This document shows, one piece after another, positions 1 through 6,907 of a stretch of DNA of 7,286 nt. Each line of letters opens with the position of its first letter. The stretch's first letter is position 1. The notes beneath the pieces are model-generated. The model was not told the DNA's origin and did no database searches. It worked only from the letters and a program-made list of their open reading frames with translations. Both the position numbers and the translations under genes were made by a program. This DNA comes from an uncultured Desulfobacterales bacterium (lineage in GTDB: Bacteria > Desulfobacterota > Desulfobacteria > Desulfobacterales > G020354645), in the NCBI GenBank assembly GCA_947259865.1, contig CAMYNZ010000215.1:1-7286 (forward strand). The letters run 5' to 3'.

Positions 1-308
1 TTTTCTTCTTTTATTTCTTCCTCTCCGTCCTTTTCCTTTTTGAGGGTTTCGATTTCGCCCTTCAAGACATCGATCTCTTGTTTGTATTTTTCAACACTTC
101 CACCGGTTGATTCTTCTGTATCAAATGGTTCTTCCTCTTTCCAACTATCTTTCAATTCGTCGAATCCGAGGTATACTGCCAATCCGCCGCCCAACAAAAG
201 CATTACCGGGATTATACCTGCTAAAACCTCGAAAAATTCCTCCCACCATATAACAAGACCGATCAAGCCGAAGGCCGCCGCAACCGCCCCCCCTAATAAC
301 GTTTTCAT
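1..308 (-). CDS. Small two-helix membrane protein with acidic/basic coiled-coil tail, 3' end cut off by window
   Basis: Reading the minus strand from ATG at 308 gives 102 codons without a stop before the window edge. The start is supported by a strong AGGAGG (318-323) nine bases upstream. Residues about 4-22 and 28-49 are hydrophobic helices separated by the short WWEEFFE segment; glycines and a proline (GIIP, residues 31-34) mark the second helix. After it, FDELKDSW leads into a highly charged tail in which I79, L82, I86 and L89 fall in heptad spacing, so a coiled coil is likely. The pattern GLxGLxxWW followed by a second helix with LxGxxP recalls, from memory, the small magnetosome protein MamI and similar short proteins in Deltaproteobacteria; this is weak and no function should be assigned from it. 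It is transcribed away from plsB. Confidence 0.72.
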   Translation of the reverse strand, partial: MKTLLGGAVAAAFGLIGLVIWWEEFFEVLAGIIPVMLLLGGGLAVYLGFDELKDSWKEEEPFDTEESTGGSVEKYKQEIDVLKGEIETLKKEKDGEEEIKEE

Positions 309-317
309 AGGCTCTTT

Positions 318-323
318 CCTCCT
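318..323 (-). promoter_or_regulatory. Ribosome binding site of the small membrane protein
   Basis: AGGAGG on the minus strand, nine bases before the ATG at 308. It decides the start: the frame stays open about 100 bases further upstream, with a TTG at 401, but no Shine-Dalgarno sequence precedes that codon. Confidence 0.7.
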
Positions 324-492
324 CTCGTTGATATCTCCGATACTCTCGTTGCCAGCCAATTTCTTGACCGCTAAGTTAATACCGATGGGATGTTCCGTCA
401 AATGAAAATTTCAGAAAGCAGCACCTTTTATCACGCAGATGGCATCGTAGGGATTATATCGTTTGTGCCTCTGAAATGAATATAATATGTAT

Positions 493-510
493 TTTCATAT
501 AGTTATGAAA
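493..510. repeat. Short perfect inverted repeat (7-4-7)
   Basis: TTTCATA and TATGAAA are perfect complements separated by four bases. It lies just upstream of the candidate plsB promoter, where an operator could sit. In such AT-rich DNA a repeat of this size can arise by chance, so its role is unproven. Confidence 0.35.
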
Positions 511-528
511 GATTGTGCCCTATTAACA

Positions 529-557
529 TTGACCTTAAGTTGAATACCACTTATTGT
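529..557 (+). promoter_or_regulatory. Candidate sigma70 promoter upstream of plsB
   Basis: TTGACC (529-534, five of six to the -35 consensus) is followed after 17 bases by TATTGT (552-557, four of six to the -10 consensus). This would give a leader of roughly 250 bases before the plsB start. The surrounding AT-rich sequence produces promoter-like matches easily, so this is only the best-spaced candidate. Confidence 0.3.
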
Positions 558-813
558 TAAAACTAAACCGATCTACCACCTAAAACGTAACACTCAAAAC
601 TTAAAACTAATTTTTTTCCTTTTTATAAAATCGTCAAATAATATATTGCAAATTATATTTTATTTTGTTAATTTATCAATCTGCGTCAGCACGAACACTT
701 TTGCATTAAAAAACCTGTTTCCGATACCTGTAATTTTCTCACTTCCCTTGCGGTTAATCAATGTGCAAATCCCACGCAACCTATAACTTCAAATAGAATA
801 CCTTAAATTAAGT

Positions 814-3453
814 ATGTGGGTATCAAAACAGTTAAAATCAGTTACATACATACGAAAATTCCGCGAGTGGATCAGCAGGGCACTTGATGGGACCCACAAC
901 CACTATAGCTGTTTTCTTTCTGGAAATTTCGGAACGTTTTCATCGGCTCTGCTGAGGCTTTTTTATTCCGGAATAAAGTTGGACAATGATCAGCTCGGTG
1001 TGGCCCAAAAAGTTCCCAAGGATGCCATACGGGTTTTTGCAAATAAATACAAAAGCGAATTTGATTTCCTTTTCTATCACACGCGTTACCGGCAGCTCGG
1101 GCTGCCTTACCCCCAGATCGGCTTTGATTACCGGGTCTTTATATGGCAAAAGGTTTCCCGCATTTTCAAAATTATCCTGGCCAAACTGGATTTCTTTTTT
1201 CAAAGCTTCTCTTTTCCGGATCCTTACAGCGGCGGGTATATCAAAAAAGAACTGTTGGCCGGTCAGGCAGCATTTCTGTCATTGGTAGAAAAAGGCGGGT
1301 TTTATCGCCGATTCGTCAAAGCGAAAACAGATCCGATCCAATATCTTATCGAAATTCAAAAAACAATTGACCGACCTATTTTCATCATTCCGCACTTGAT
1401 GTTCTTCAGCAAAGATCCGAGCCGGTCTAACCCGACCCTCATTGATATATTGTTTGGCGGTGAAGACAGACCGAGCAGGCTGCGCCGTTTGATAACACTT
1501 TTTAGAAAACCCGGAAAAGTCTTTGTGGAGGTTTCGGAACCATTAAATCTGATGCAATTTTTAGATCAGAAACACATACGGAGACAGAGTCTTGCACAGC
1601 AGACCAGCACAATACGCCATAACCTGCTGATGCAGTTCAACCGCCATCGCCAATCTATCACCGGACCCATCTTGAAATCCAGGGAGGAGATCAAAGAAAG
1701 CATTCTAACCAATAAACGTTTTTACGAATTCATGGAAAATTATTCAAAATCAAGGGAGACCCCCATACATGAAGTTCGCAAAAAAGCCGATGCATATCTA
1801 GAGGAAATTGCGGCCAATTATAATACCGGCTTTATAAAATTGGGTTCTGTCTTCGTTGGTTGGATTTTGAGGATCATGTTTGAGGGTGTCACAATCAATC
1901 ATGAAGGTTTAAATCGGGTCAAAACCATGTCACAAAAGGGCCCGCTGATACTGATCCCCAGCCACAAAAGCCACATAGATTACCTGCTGCTGTCCTATCT
2001 ATTGTATAACCACAATATGCCCTGCCCGCATATTGCCGCCGGAAAAAATCTCTCATTTTGGCCCATGGGTCCGCTGTTCCGAAAGGGTGGTGCGTTTTTC
2101 ATCCGCCGCAGCTTTAGAGGGGCGGTGTTGTATTCCAAGGTTTTTACCGAGTATGTTTACTATCTTCTAAAGGAAGGCTTTAATATCGAATTCTTTATTG
2201 AGGGCGGGCGTAGTCGGACCGGCAAACTTATCCTTCCTAAATTGGGTTTGCTCTCCATCTTGCTGGACGCATATAAAAGCGGTGTTTGCGATGATATGAT
2301 ATTTGTTCCCATATATGTCGGCTATGACCGGGTCCTTGAAGAAGGTGCCTACCTTCATGAACTGGAGGGCGGGCAAAAAAAGCCGGAGAGTTTTTGGGAG
2401 GTCCTTAAGGCCAGAAAATTTTTAAAAAGAAGATACGGCAAAATATATGTCCAGTTCCATGAACCGCTGTCCCTTAAAGATATTTTGAAACAACAGGATG
2501 CCTCACTGGTTGAAATGAAACCCAAAGAGAAAAATGCCTTCTGCCGGAATTTGGGGCATCGGGTGATAAATTCCATCAACAAAAAGACCGTGGTTACCCC
2601 GCATGGATTGGTAGCAAGTGCGCTTTTGAACTTTGCCAAAACAAGTTTTTCATTCGATCATTTGAGATCCCAGGTATGTACATATGTAAATTATTTAAAC
2701 ACCCAGGGAGCCGCCTTGGCTGACACTCTTATCGTTGATAAAGATCATGCCATCCGCAACGCATTTGATGCCTATACCCAGAGGAAATTCATCGACATGC
2801 TGCCCAGGGCCAAAGAAAACCCCGCACCTGCAATAAAATATAGAGTAATTGAAAACAGAAGACCTTTTCTGGAATATTACAAAAACAACTGTATTTCTTT
2901 TTTTGTTCCAGCAGCATTCACCGCCCTTGAGATACTCAAAAACGATGCTTTCCAGTTTTCAGCCGCCGATCTGCACGTCGGTTATACTTTTCTACAGGAA
3001 TTTTTCAAAAATGAATTTGCTTACGACATTGAGCTAACACCAGAATATTATGTGAGAAAAAGCCTCAAAGCGTTTATTGATGATGCGATCATAATGCCGC
3101 ACCAGACACTACCGGACACATACAATGTAACCGCGGCCGGATTTCGGAAGCTAAAATTATATTCCAGGTTCCTGAAAACCTATTTTGAGGCCTATTGGGT
3201 TGTATTGAGTTATTTGATGCACAGCCATAAAAACTCGCTAGAAAACAAGGAACGCATCCGCAAAATTGAGGCCAGGGGCAATCGCATGTTTAAGTCAAAG
3301 GAGTTAGAGCGAAAAGAAGCTCTTTCAAAGGTCACGTACCAGAATGCAATCGATTATTTTATCAGTCATGGTGTCAAGGGTGCCGATAATACGGATAAAA
3401 TCACAATTTACGATGAAGCCATAAACAGATATTTGAATTATCTTCAAAATTAA
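814..3453 (+). CDS. plsB: Glycerol-3-phosphate 1-O-acyltransferase (PlsB)
   Basis: This 879-residue protein should transfer an acyl chain to position 1 of sn-glycerol 3-phosphate, making lysophosphatidate at the inner membrane, the first step of phospholipid synthesis. All acyltransferase blocks are visible and closely match E. coli PlsB. Block I is HKSHIDYLLLS, with the catalytic HX4D pair at H384 and D389. It is followed by HIAAGKNLSFWPMGPLFRK, then block II GAFFIRR (426-432), block III FIEGGRSRTGK (461-471) and block IV FVPIYVGYDRVLE. The long N-terminal segment (about 1-350) and helical C-terminal part are also typical of PlsB rather than short PlsC proteins. It is somewhat longer than the E. 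coli enzyme (about 807 residues). No clear Shine-Dalgarno sequence precedes the ATG, so the exact start is less certain than the family. It stands alone; a palindromic element separates it from the next gene. Confidence 0.95.
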   Translation: MWVSKQLKSVTYIRKFREWISRALDGTHNHYSCFLSGNFGTFSSALLRLFYSGIKLDNDQLGVAQKVPKDAIRVFANKYKSEFDFLFYHTRYRQLGLPYPQIGFDYRVFIWQKVSRIFKIILAKLDFFFQSFSFPDPYSGGYIKKELLAGQAAFLSLVEKGGFYRRFVKAKTDPIQYLIEIQKTIDRPIFIIPHLMFFSKDPSRSNPTLIDILFGGEDRPSRLRRLITLFRKPGKVFVEVSEPLNLMQFLDQKHIRRQSLAQQTSTIRHNLLMQFNRHRQSITGPILKSREEIKESILTNKRFYEFMENYSKSRETPIHEVRKKADAYLEEIAANYNTGFIKLGSVFVGWILRIMFEGVTINHEGLNRVKTMSQKGPLILIPSHKSHIDYLLLSYLLYNHNMPCPHIAAGKNLSFWPMGPLFRKGGAFFIRRSFRGAVLYSKVFTEYVYYLLKEGFNIEFFIEGGRSRTGKLILPKLGLLSILLDAYKSGVCDDMIFVPIYVGYDRVLEEGAYLHELEGGQKKPESFWEVLKARKFLKRRYGKIYVQFHEPLSLKDILKQQDASLVEMKPKEKNAFCRNLGHRVINSINKKTVVTPHGLVASALLNFAKTSFSFDHLRSQVCTYVNYLNTQGAALADTLIVDKDHAIRNAFDAYTQRKFIDMLPRAKENPAPAIKYRVIENRRPFLEYYKNNCISFFVPAAFTALEILKNDAFQFSAADLHVGYTFLQEFFKNEFAYDIELTPEYYVRKSLKAFIDDAIIMPHQTLPDTYNVTAAGFRKLKLYSRFLKTYFEAYWVVLSYLMHSHKNSLENKERIRKIEARGNRMFKSKELERKEALSKVTYQNAIDYFISHGVKGADNTDKITIYDEAINRYLNYLQN

Positions 3454-3472
3454 TATCTCTTACAAATTCAGA

Positions 3473-3652
3473 CTAGAAGTTATCTCAAAAATAGTGGATC
3501 GCTTTCAATGGCAAAACGTCCCGCGGTTTGAAAGCGGAGTCCGCCAGAGTAGGTTGGCGGATGAGCAGTACATTTCAAGCCGCAGGACAACACAGCCATT
3601 GGACGCTAGCCCGCCGGAGGCGGATAAAATGCATTTTTTAGATAACTTCTAG
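3473..3652. mobile_element. 180-bp palindromic MITE-like element, IS630/mariner type
   Basis: The ends 3473-3492 and 3633-3652 are inverted repeats matching at 19 of 20 positions and starting CTAGAAGTTATCT. Inside, the arms continue to pair: CAATGGC (3506-3512) with GCCATTG (3595-3601), 3518-3533 with 3573-3588 at 14 of 16 positions, and a central hairpin TCCGCCA (3540-3546) with TGGCGGA (3555-3561) around an 8-base loop. A second small hairpin, CCGCC-gga-GGCGG, lies at 3611-3623 on one side only. The element codes for nothing. Both outer ends read CTAG, as expected if insertion into CTAG duplicated TA, which is the known habit of IS630-family elements; the palindromic nature of CTAG makes this suggestive only. 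It is more GC-rich in its centre than the flanks. As RNA it would fold into one long hairpin and could act as a terminator after plsB or as leader structure for the next gene. Confidence 0.75.
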
Positions 3653-3670
3653 CGCCGGAACAGTAGAATT

Positions 3671-5395
3671 ATGAGGGCCCTGATTCTTGCCGCAGGATAC
3701 GGCACCCGACTTGAGCCTTTCACGTCAAACCTTCCCAAACCCCTTTTTCCAATCGCCGGGCACCCGCTGCTGGATAGCATTATCAGAGCTTTACAAGCAG
3801 CCGGCTGTCATTCAATTATTATAAACACCCATCACCTGCATGAAAGAATTGATCAATTTTTAGCTGAACAAAAATACACCATACCCATTCAGACGCGATA
3901 CGAACCGCAGATTTTGGGTACCGGTGGCGCCATAAAAAACGTGGCAGATTTTTGGGACAACCAGCCATTTCTGGTGATCAACAGCGATATTGTTACTGAT
4001 ATTGATCTGCGAGCGATCTATGATTTTCATCTAAAACATACCCACCCGGCAACCCTGGTAATGCACGACTGTCCCCGGTTCAATACGGTTTCCATCAGCA
4101 AAAGCGGATTTATCATCGGATTTGATGATCAGAGGCGAGTGCAAAAATCAACCACAGCAATCCAACGCGCCTTTACAGGTATACAGGTCCTGGATCCCGA
4201 AATTCTCAACTTCATCCCCCCCAACGGCTATTTCAGCAGTATCGTTGTATACGAAAAAATGATAAAAAGCGGCCGCCGAATCAAAGCATTTATTTCAAAG
4301 AATCACTACTGGACAGACATCGGGACACCGGACAGCTACCATCGGGCCGTTTACGACAAAATGGCCCCGATCGCGTTCGAGCGCGCCTGGCCGGGATGTC
4401 AGATCCGGAAAATAGACCGAAAAAAACTTCAAGGCGATGGATCCGATCGGAAATGGTATCGGTTGACAACCGCAAAGCGATCTCTTGTCATGGCCGATCA
4501 CGGTATCAGAAAAGGACCGCAAACTTCGGCGGCTGATGCTTTTGTGGCCATCGGCCGCCATTTAGATGCTGTCGGGTTGCCCGTTCCAAAAATATATCTG
4601 GATGATTCATTTTCAGGTCTGGTTTTTCTGGAAGATTTAGGGGATGAAAACCTGCAGCAGGTCATTCAGAAAATGAGCGGCAGGGCTGAAATTATGGGTT
4701 GTTATCGATCCGTCATCAAGCTGCTGTTAAAACTATCTGTTGCCGGTGCCAAGAATTTTAAAATCTCCTGGACCTACCAGACGCCAACCTATGATCAAGG
4801 ACTCATTTTGGAAAAGGAATGCCGTTATTTCGTTGAAGCGTTTTTGCAGCAGTACCTTGGCTGGGATACAACCTTCGGTGATCTCGCGGAGGAATTTATT
4901 TTTCTGGCTGAAAAAGCGGTTGAATTTTCGATCTACGGATTCATGCATAGAGATTTCCAATCCCGCAATATTATGGTCAAAAACGGGCAACATTACATCA
5001 TCGATTTTCAGGGCGGACGAATCGGACCCATCCAATATGACCTGGCATCCCTTCTGATTGACCCGTATGTAGCGATCCCTTTAAACCAGCAAGCGCAGCT
5101 GCTGGAATACTGCGCCCGAAAACAGCATGCGGTCGGTATAGCCGAACCGGAAAAATTTATTGCCGGTTATTCCTATTGTGCTTTGACTAGAAATCTCCAA
5201 ATACTGGGAGCCTTCAGCCATCTTAGCAAAATTAAGAAAAAGCACTATTTTGAAAAATATATCCCTTGCGCGGTTAAAACATTAGCGTATAACCTTAATA
5301 CCTTAACGGATACAAACTTTCCCAAATTAAAAAAAATTGCAAAAAAATTAGTGTCGAAGGAGGTGTTTAATGGGCACAGTAAAAGTAATGGTTAA
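3671..5395 (+). CDS. murU-amgK: Fused MurNAc-1-phosphate uridylyltransferase (MurU) and anomeric amino-sugar kinase (AmgK)
   Basis: The 574-residue protein has two enzyme domains. Residues 1 to about 230 are a sugar-1-phosphate nucleotidyltransferase: AAGYGTRL (7-14) and LPKPLFPIAG (from 21) bind the nucleotide, NSD (D106) binds the metal, and YWTDIGTPDSY (W214, D216) closes the site. Residues about 245-574 are an aminoglycoside-phosphotransferase-type kinase with catalytic loop HRDFQSRNIM (H426, D428, N433) and metal-binding IDFQGG (D445), then GPIQYDLASLLIDPY, which closely recalls AmgK. In Pseudomonas, AmgK phosphorylates MurNAc/GlcNAc at C1 and MurU makes UDP-MurNAc, recycling cell wall while bypassing the fosfomycin-sensitive step. 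Here one chain would carry both activities, in reversed order. It overlaps dapB by 26 bases. The sugar specificity is inferred; another hexose-1-phosphate route is possible. Only a weak GGAA precedes the ATG, 18 bases after the palindromic element. Confidence 0.85.
   Translation: MRALILAAGYGTRLEPFTSNLPKPLFPIAGHPLLDSIIRALQAAGCHSIIINTHHLHERIDQFLAEQKYTIPIQTRYEPQILGTGGAIKNVADFWDNQPFLVINSDIVTDIDLRAIYDFHLKHTHPATLVMHDCPRFNTVSISKSGFIIGFDDQRRVQKSTTAIQRAFTGIQVLDPEILNFIPPNGYFSSIVVYEKMIKSGRRIKAFISKNHYWTDIGTPDSYHRAVYDKMAPIAFERAWPGCQIRKIDRKKLQGDGSDRKWYRLTTAKRSLVMADHGIRKGPQTSAADAFVAIGRHLDAVGLPVPKIYLDDSFSGLVFLEDLGDENLQQVIQKMSGRAEIMGCYRSVIKLLLKLSVAGAKNFKISWTYQTPTYDQGLILEKECRYFVEAFLQQYLGWDTTFGDLAEEFIFLAEKAVEFSIYGFMHRDFQSRNIMVKNGQHYIIDFQGGRIGPIQYDLASLLIDPYVAIPLNQQAQLLEYCARKQHAVGIAEPEKFIAGYSYCALTRNLQILGAFSHLSKIKKKHYFEKYIPCAVKTLAYNLNTLTDTNFPKLKKIAKKLVSKEVFNGHSKSNG
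5357..5365 (+). promoter_or_regulatory. Ribosome binding site of dapB inside the end of the fusion gene
   Basis: AAGGAGGTG lies just before ATG 5370, still within the coding sequence of the upstream fusion gene. It fixes the dapB start and, with the 26-base overlap, indicates co-transcription and probable translational coupling. Confidence 0.8.
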
Positions 5396-6200
5396 CGGGC
5401 TTCCCGGCAGCATGGCCGGCGTTGTAGCACGGCAAATAATCACAGACGACCGCTACGATCTGATACCGCATTCACTGACCGGCCCTGAAATTTCAGAAAC
5501 CGAACACAATTTGAAAGGACTCTCTATCCGCCTGATACAGTCCGAGGCGCAGGATACGGTATTGCCGCAGATCAAAGAGTCCGAGGGTGTATTTATCAGT
5601 GTCGACTACACCCATCCAAGCGCCGTTAACACCAATGCTGAATTATACTGTAACCACGACTTGCCGTTTGTAATGGGCACCACCGGCGGGGACCGCAAGC
5701 GACTCGAGGAAACGGTGGTTGCATCTTCCACAGGGGCAGTTATTGCACCCAATATGGCAAAACAAATCGTCGGCTTCCAGGCTATGATGGCATATGCAGC
5801 CCAAACGTTTCCAAATCTTTTTAAAGGCTACTCTTTGCAAATCAGGGAAAGTCATCAGAAGGGCAAAGCGGACACCAGTGGCACGGCCAAGGCCATGGTC
5901 GACTATTTTAATGCTCTGGGCACCCCTTTTGGGGCAGATGAAATTGTGATGGAACGAGATCCCACCGCTCAACAGACTGAATGGGGCATCCCGCAAGAAT
6001 TTCTGACCGGGCACGGTTGGCACACCTACATCCTGGTCTCGGACGATCAGACCGTGCGCTTTGAATTCAGCCACAACGTCAACGGCCGCGAAATCTACGG
6101 CAAAGGTACGCTGGATGCGGTTATGTATCTGTTTGAAAAAATAAAAGATGGGGCAAGCGGTAAGGTCTATACCATGATAGATGTACTCAAAGGCAGCTAA
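5370..6200 (+). CDS. dapB: 4-hydroxy-tetrahydrodipicolinate reductase (DapB), plant-like subtype
   Basis: DapB reduces the dihydrodipicolinate precursor with NAD(P)H in the cytoplasm, on the path to diaminopimelate for peptidoglycan and to lysine. The 276-residue protein has a nucleotide-binding turn NGLPGSMAG (9-17), the GTTGG loop (103-107) that closes over the cofactor, and the substrate-binding segment ESHQKGKADTSGTA (160-173). In that segment H162 and K166 correspond to E. coli H159 and K163, and SGT binds the substrate carboxylates. E. coli-type enzymes have EAHHRHKxDAPSGTA here; the ESHQxxKxDxSGTAKA form, the following RDP, the SGHxxH-like TGHGWHTY, FEFSHNVNGREIYGKGTLDAV and the ending YTMIDVLKGS match the plant chloroplast enzyme better. 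The start is set by a strong Shine-Dalgarno sequence inside the upstream gene. The neighbour supplies another peptidoglycan precursor, so the pair looks like a cell-wall operon. Confidence 0.93.
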   Translation: MGTVKVMVNGLPGSMAGVVARQIITDDRYDLIPHSLTGPEISETEHNLKGLSIRLIQSEAQDTVLPQIKESEGVFISVDYTHPSAVNTNAELYCNHDLPFVMGTTGGDRKRLEETVVASSTGAVIAPNMAKQIVGFQAMMAYAAQTFPNLFKGYSLQIRESHQKGKADTSGTAKAMVDYFNALGTPFGADEIVMERDPTAQQTEWGIPQEFLTGHGWHTYILVSDDQTVRFEFSHNVNGREIYGKGTLDAVMYLFEKIKDGASGKVYTMIDVLKGS

Positions 6201-6254
6201 CTCCTGTATAAATTCAGGCGGTTGATCTTTCCTTGTGAACGATTGAAATAGGAG

Positions 6255-6829
6255 TTGACTGAAAAGAAAACTAATATTAATAGAAAAGAATTATTATTTA
6301 GGATAAAGAGACTTCCGTTGGCAGACCATAAAAAAAGATTTGAAATCATCATCCAAAAATTAAGGGATAAAGGCCACAAGATAACGCCTCAGCGGCTGGC
6401 TATCGTTAAAATTCTTGCCAAAGGTGAAGGCCATCCCAGTGTTGAAAATATCCATGTCCAGATAAAAAAAGACTTTCCGACAATGAGTCTTGCCACTGTA
6501 TACAAAAATATTACATTAATTATGTCCAGATAAAAAAAGACTTTCCGACAATGAGTCTTGCCACTGTATACAAAAATATTACATTAATTAAATCACTTGG
6601 TGAAGTTCTTGAGTTAGGGTTCCCGGATGGGAGTAACCGATATGATGGAAACAAGCCTAGCCCCCATCCGCACGTCATCTGTATCAAGTGTAAAAAAATT
6701 GTCGACCCAGACCTGGATAGCCTGGATGAAATGAAAAAAGAGGTCGCATTAGAGACTAATTTTAAAATTCTGAATCATAGGTTGGACTTTTTCGGTATAT
6801 GCAGCAATTGTATGGCAGAGAAAGTTTAA
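6255..6829 (+). pseudogene. perR: PerR-type Fur-family peroxide regulator, frame broken by 68-bp tandem duplication
   Basis: The frame from 6255 ends early at 6533, after the winged-helix recognition region (SLATVYKNI), and the rest of the protein lies in another frame up to 6829. Removing one copy of a 68-bp duplication restores one 168-residue protein. That restored protein has every PerR landmark: H60, D108, H115, H117 and D128 match the regulatory metal ligands H37, D85, H91, H93 and D104 of Bacillus PerR, and C120, C123, C160 and C163 form the structural zinc site. As written, the product keeps the DNA-binding half but lacks dimerisation and metal sensing, so it should be inactive. The TTG at 6255 abuts its GGAG; TTG 6318, giving MADHKKRFEIII, is a likelier start by family length. 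Catalase sequences downstream support a peroxide-response role. Whether the break is real or an assembly artefact cannot be told here. Confidence 0.85.
6454..6589. repeat. Perfect 68-bp tandem duplication inside perR
   Basis: Bases 6454-6521 and 6522-6589 are identical, and identity runs one base further (6590 matches 6522). The unit covers residues about 67-89 of the regulator, including the recognition helix. Because 68 is not a multiple of three, the second copy shifts the frame and brings in a stop three codons later (TAA at 6531-6533). Complete identity means the event is recent, or artificial. Confidence 0.97.
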
Positions 6830-6838
6830 TATATTTTT

Positions 6839-6870
6839 TTGCCATTAATTGATAGTCGTTATCATATAAT
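6839..6870 (+). promoter_or_regulatory. Candidate promoter of the catalase remnant
   Basis: TTGCCA (6839-6844, five of six) and a perfect TATAAT (6865-6870) lie in the right order before the catalase start, though the 20-base spacer is long. A second TATAAT occurs at 6881-6886. A strong GAGGAGGT (6896-6903) follows, just ahead of ATG 6908, so the whole initiation region is preserved although the gene is not. Confidence 0.45.
6850..6864. promoter_or_regulatory. Fur/PerR-box-like operator
   Basis: TGATA-GTCGT-TATCA is an inverted repeat with perfect 5-base arms. Read as a 7-1-7 box it keeps the outer five pairs of each half and resembles the family's TGATAAT-type half site. It sits between the candidate -35 and -10 elements, where a bound repressor would block the polymerase, and immediately downstream of the PerR-type gene. 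Assignment to PerR is inference from position and shape. Confidence 0.5.
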
Positions 6871-6907
6871 ATTTTATTTCTATAATCAAATGAATGAGGA
6901 GGTCAAC

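Larger units (their letters stand above)
309..813. other. AT-rich divergent intergenic region
   Basis: About 500 bases lie between the leftward small membrane gene and rightward plsB. I see no convincing coding sequence on either strand and no RNA gene. The stretch from about 475 to 710 is strongly AT-rich. It holds one candidate sigma70 promoter on the plus strand (529-557) and a short perfect inverted repeat (493-510). Promoters for both flanking genes must lie here, unless the small gene is read from elsewhere. Confidence 0.6.

Noticed and set aside
40..405. Open reading frame on the plus strand rich in Ser and Pro
   Set aside because: It is the antisense of the small membrane protein on the minus strand, which has a strong ribosome binding site and sensible helices; the plus-strand translation has low-complexity composition and no clear ribosome binding site.
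5643..6074. Long minus-strand frame inside dapB
   Set aside because: dapB has conserved motifs throughout this stretch; the antisense frame shows no recognisable motif.
6201..6254. Promoter or terminator between dapB and perR
   Set aside because: Only a 4-base CCTG/CAGG pairing and poorly spaced promoter-like hexamers are present; too weak to call.
6454..6589. Direct repeat as part of a CRISPR-like array or an attachment site
   Set aside because: There are only two copies with no spacer between them, and the unit is coding sequence of the regulator.
6551..6829. Separate short gene encoding only the metal-binding half of a Fur protein
   Set aside because: It begins inside the second copy of the duplication with no ribosome binding site, and joins perfectly to the preceding half once one copy is removed, so it is the broken end of one gene.
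6826..6840. Rho-independent terminator after perR (T-rich run)
   Set aside because: The T run at 6834-6840 has no GC-rich hairpin before it.
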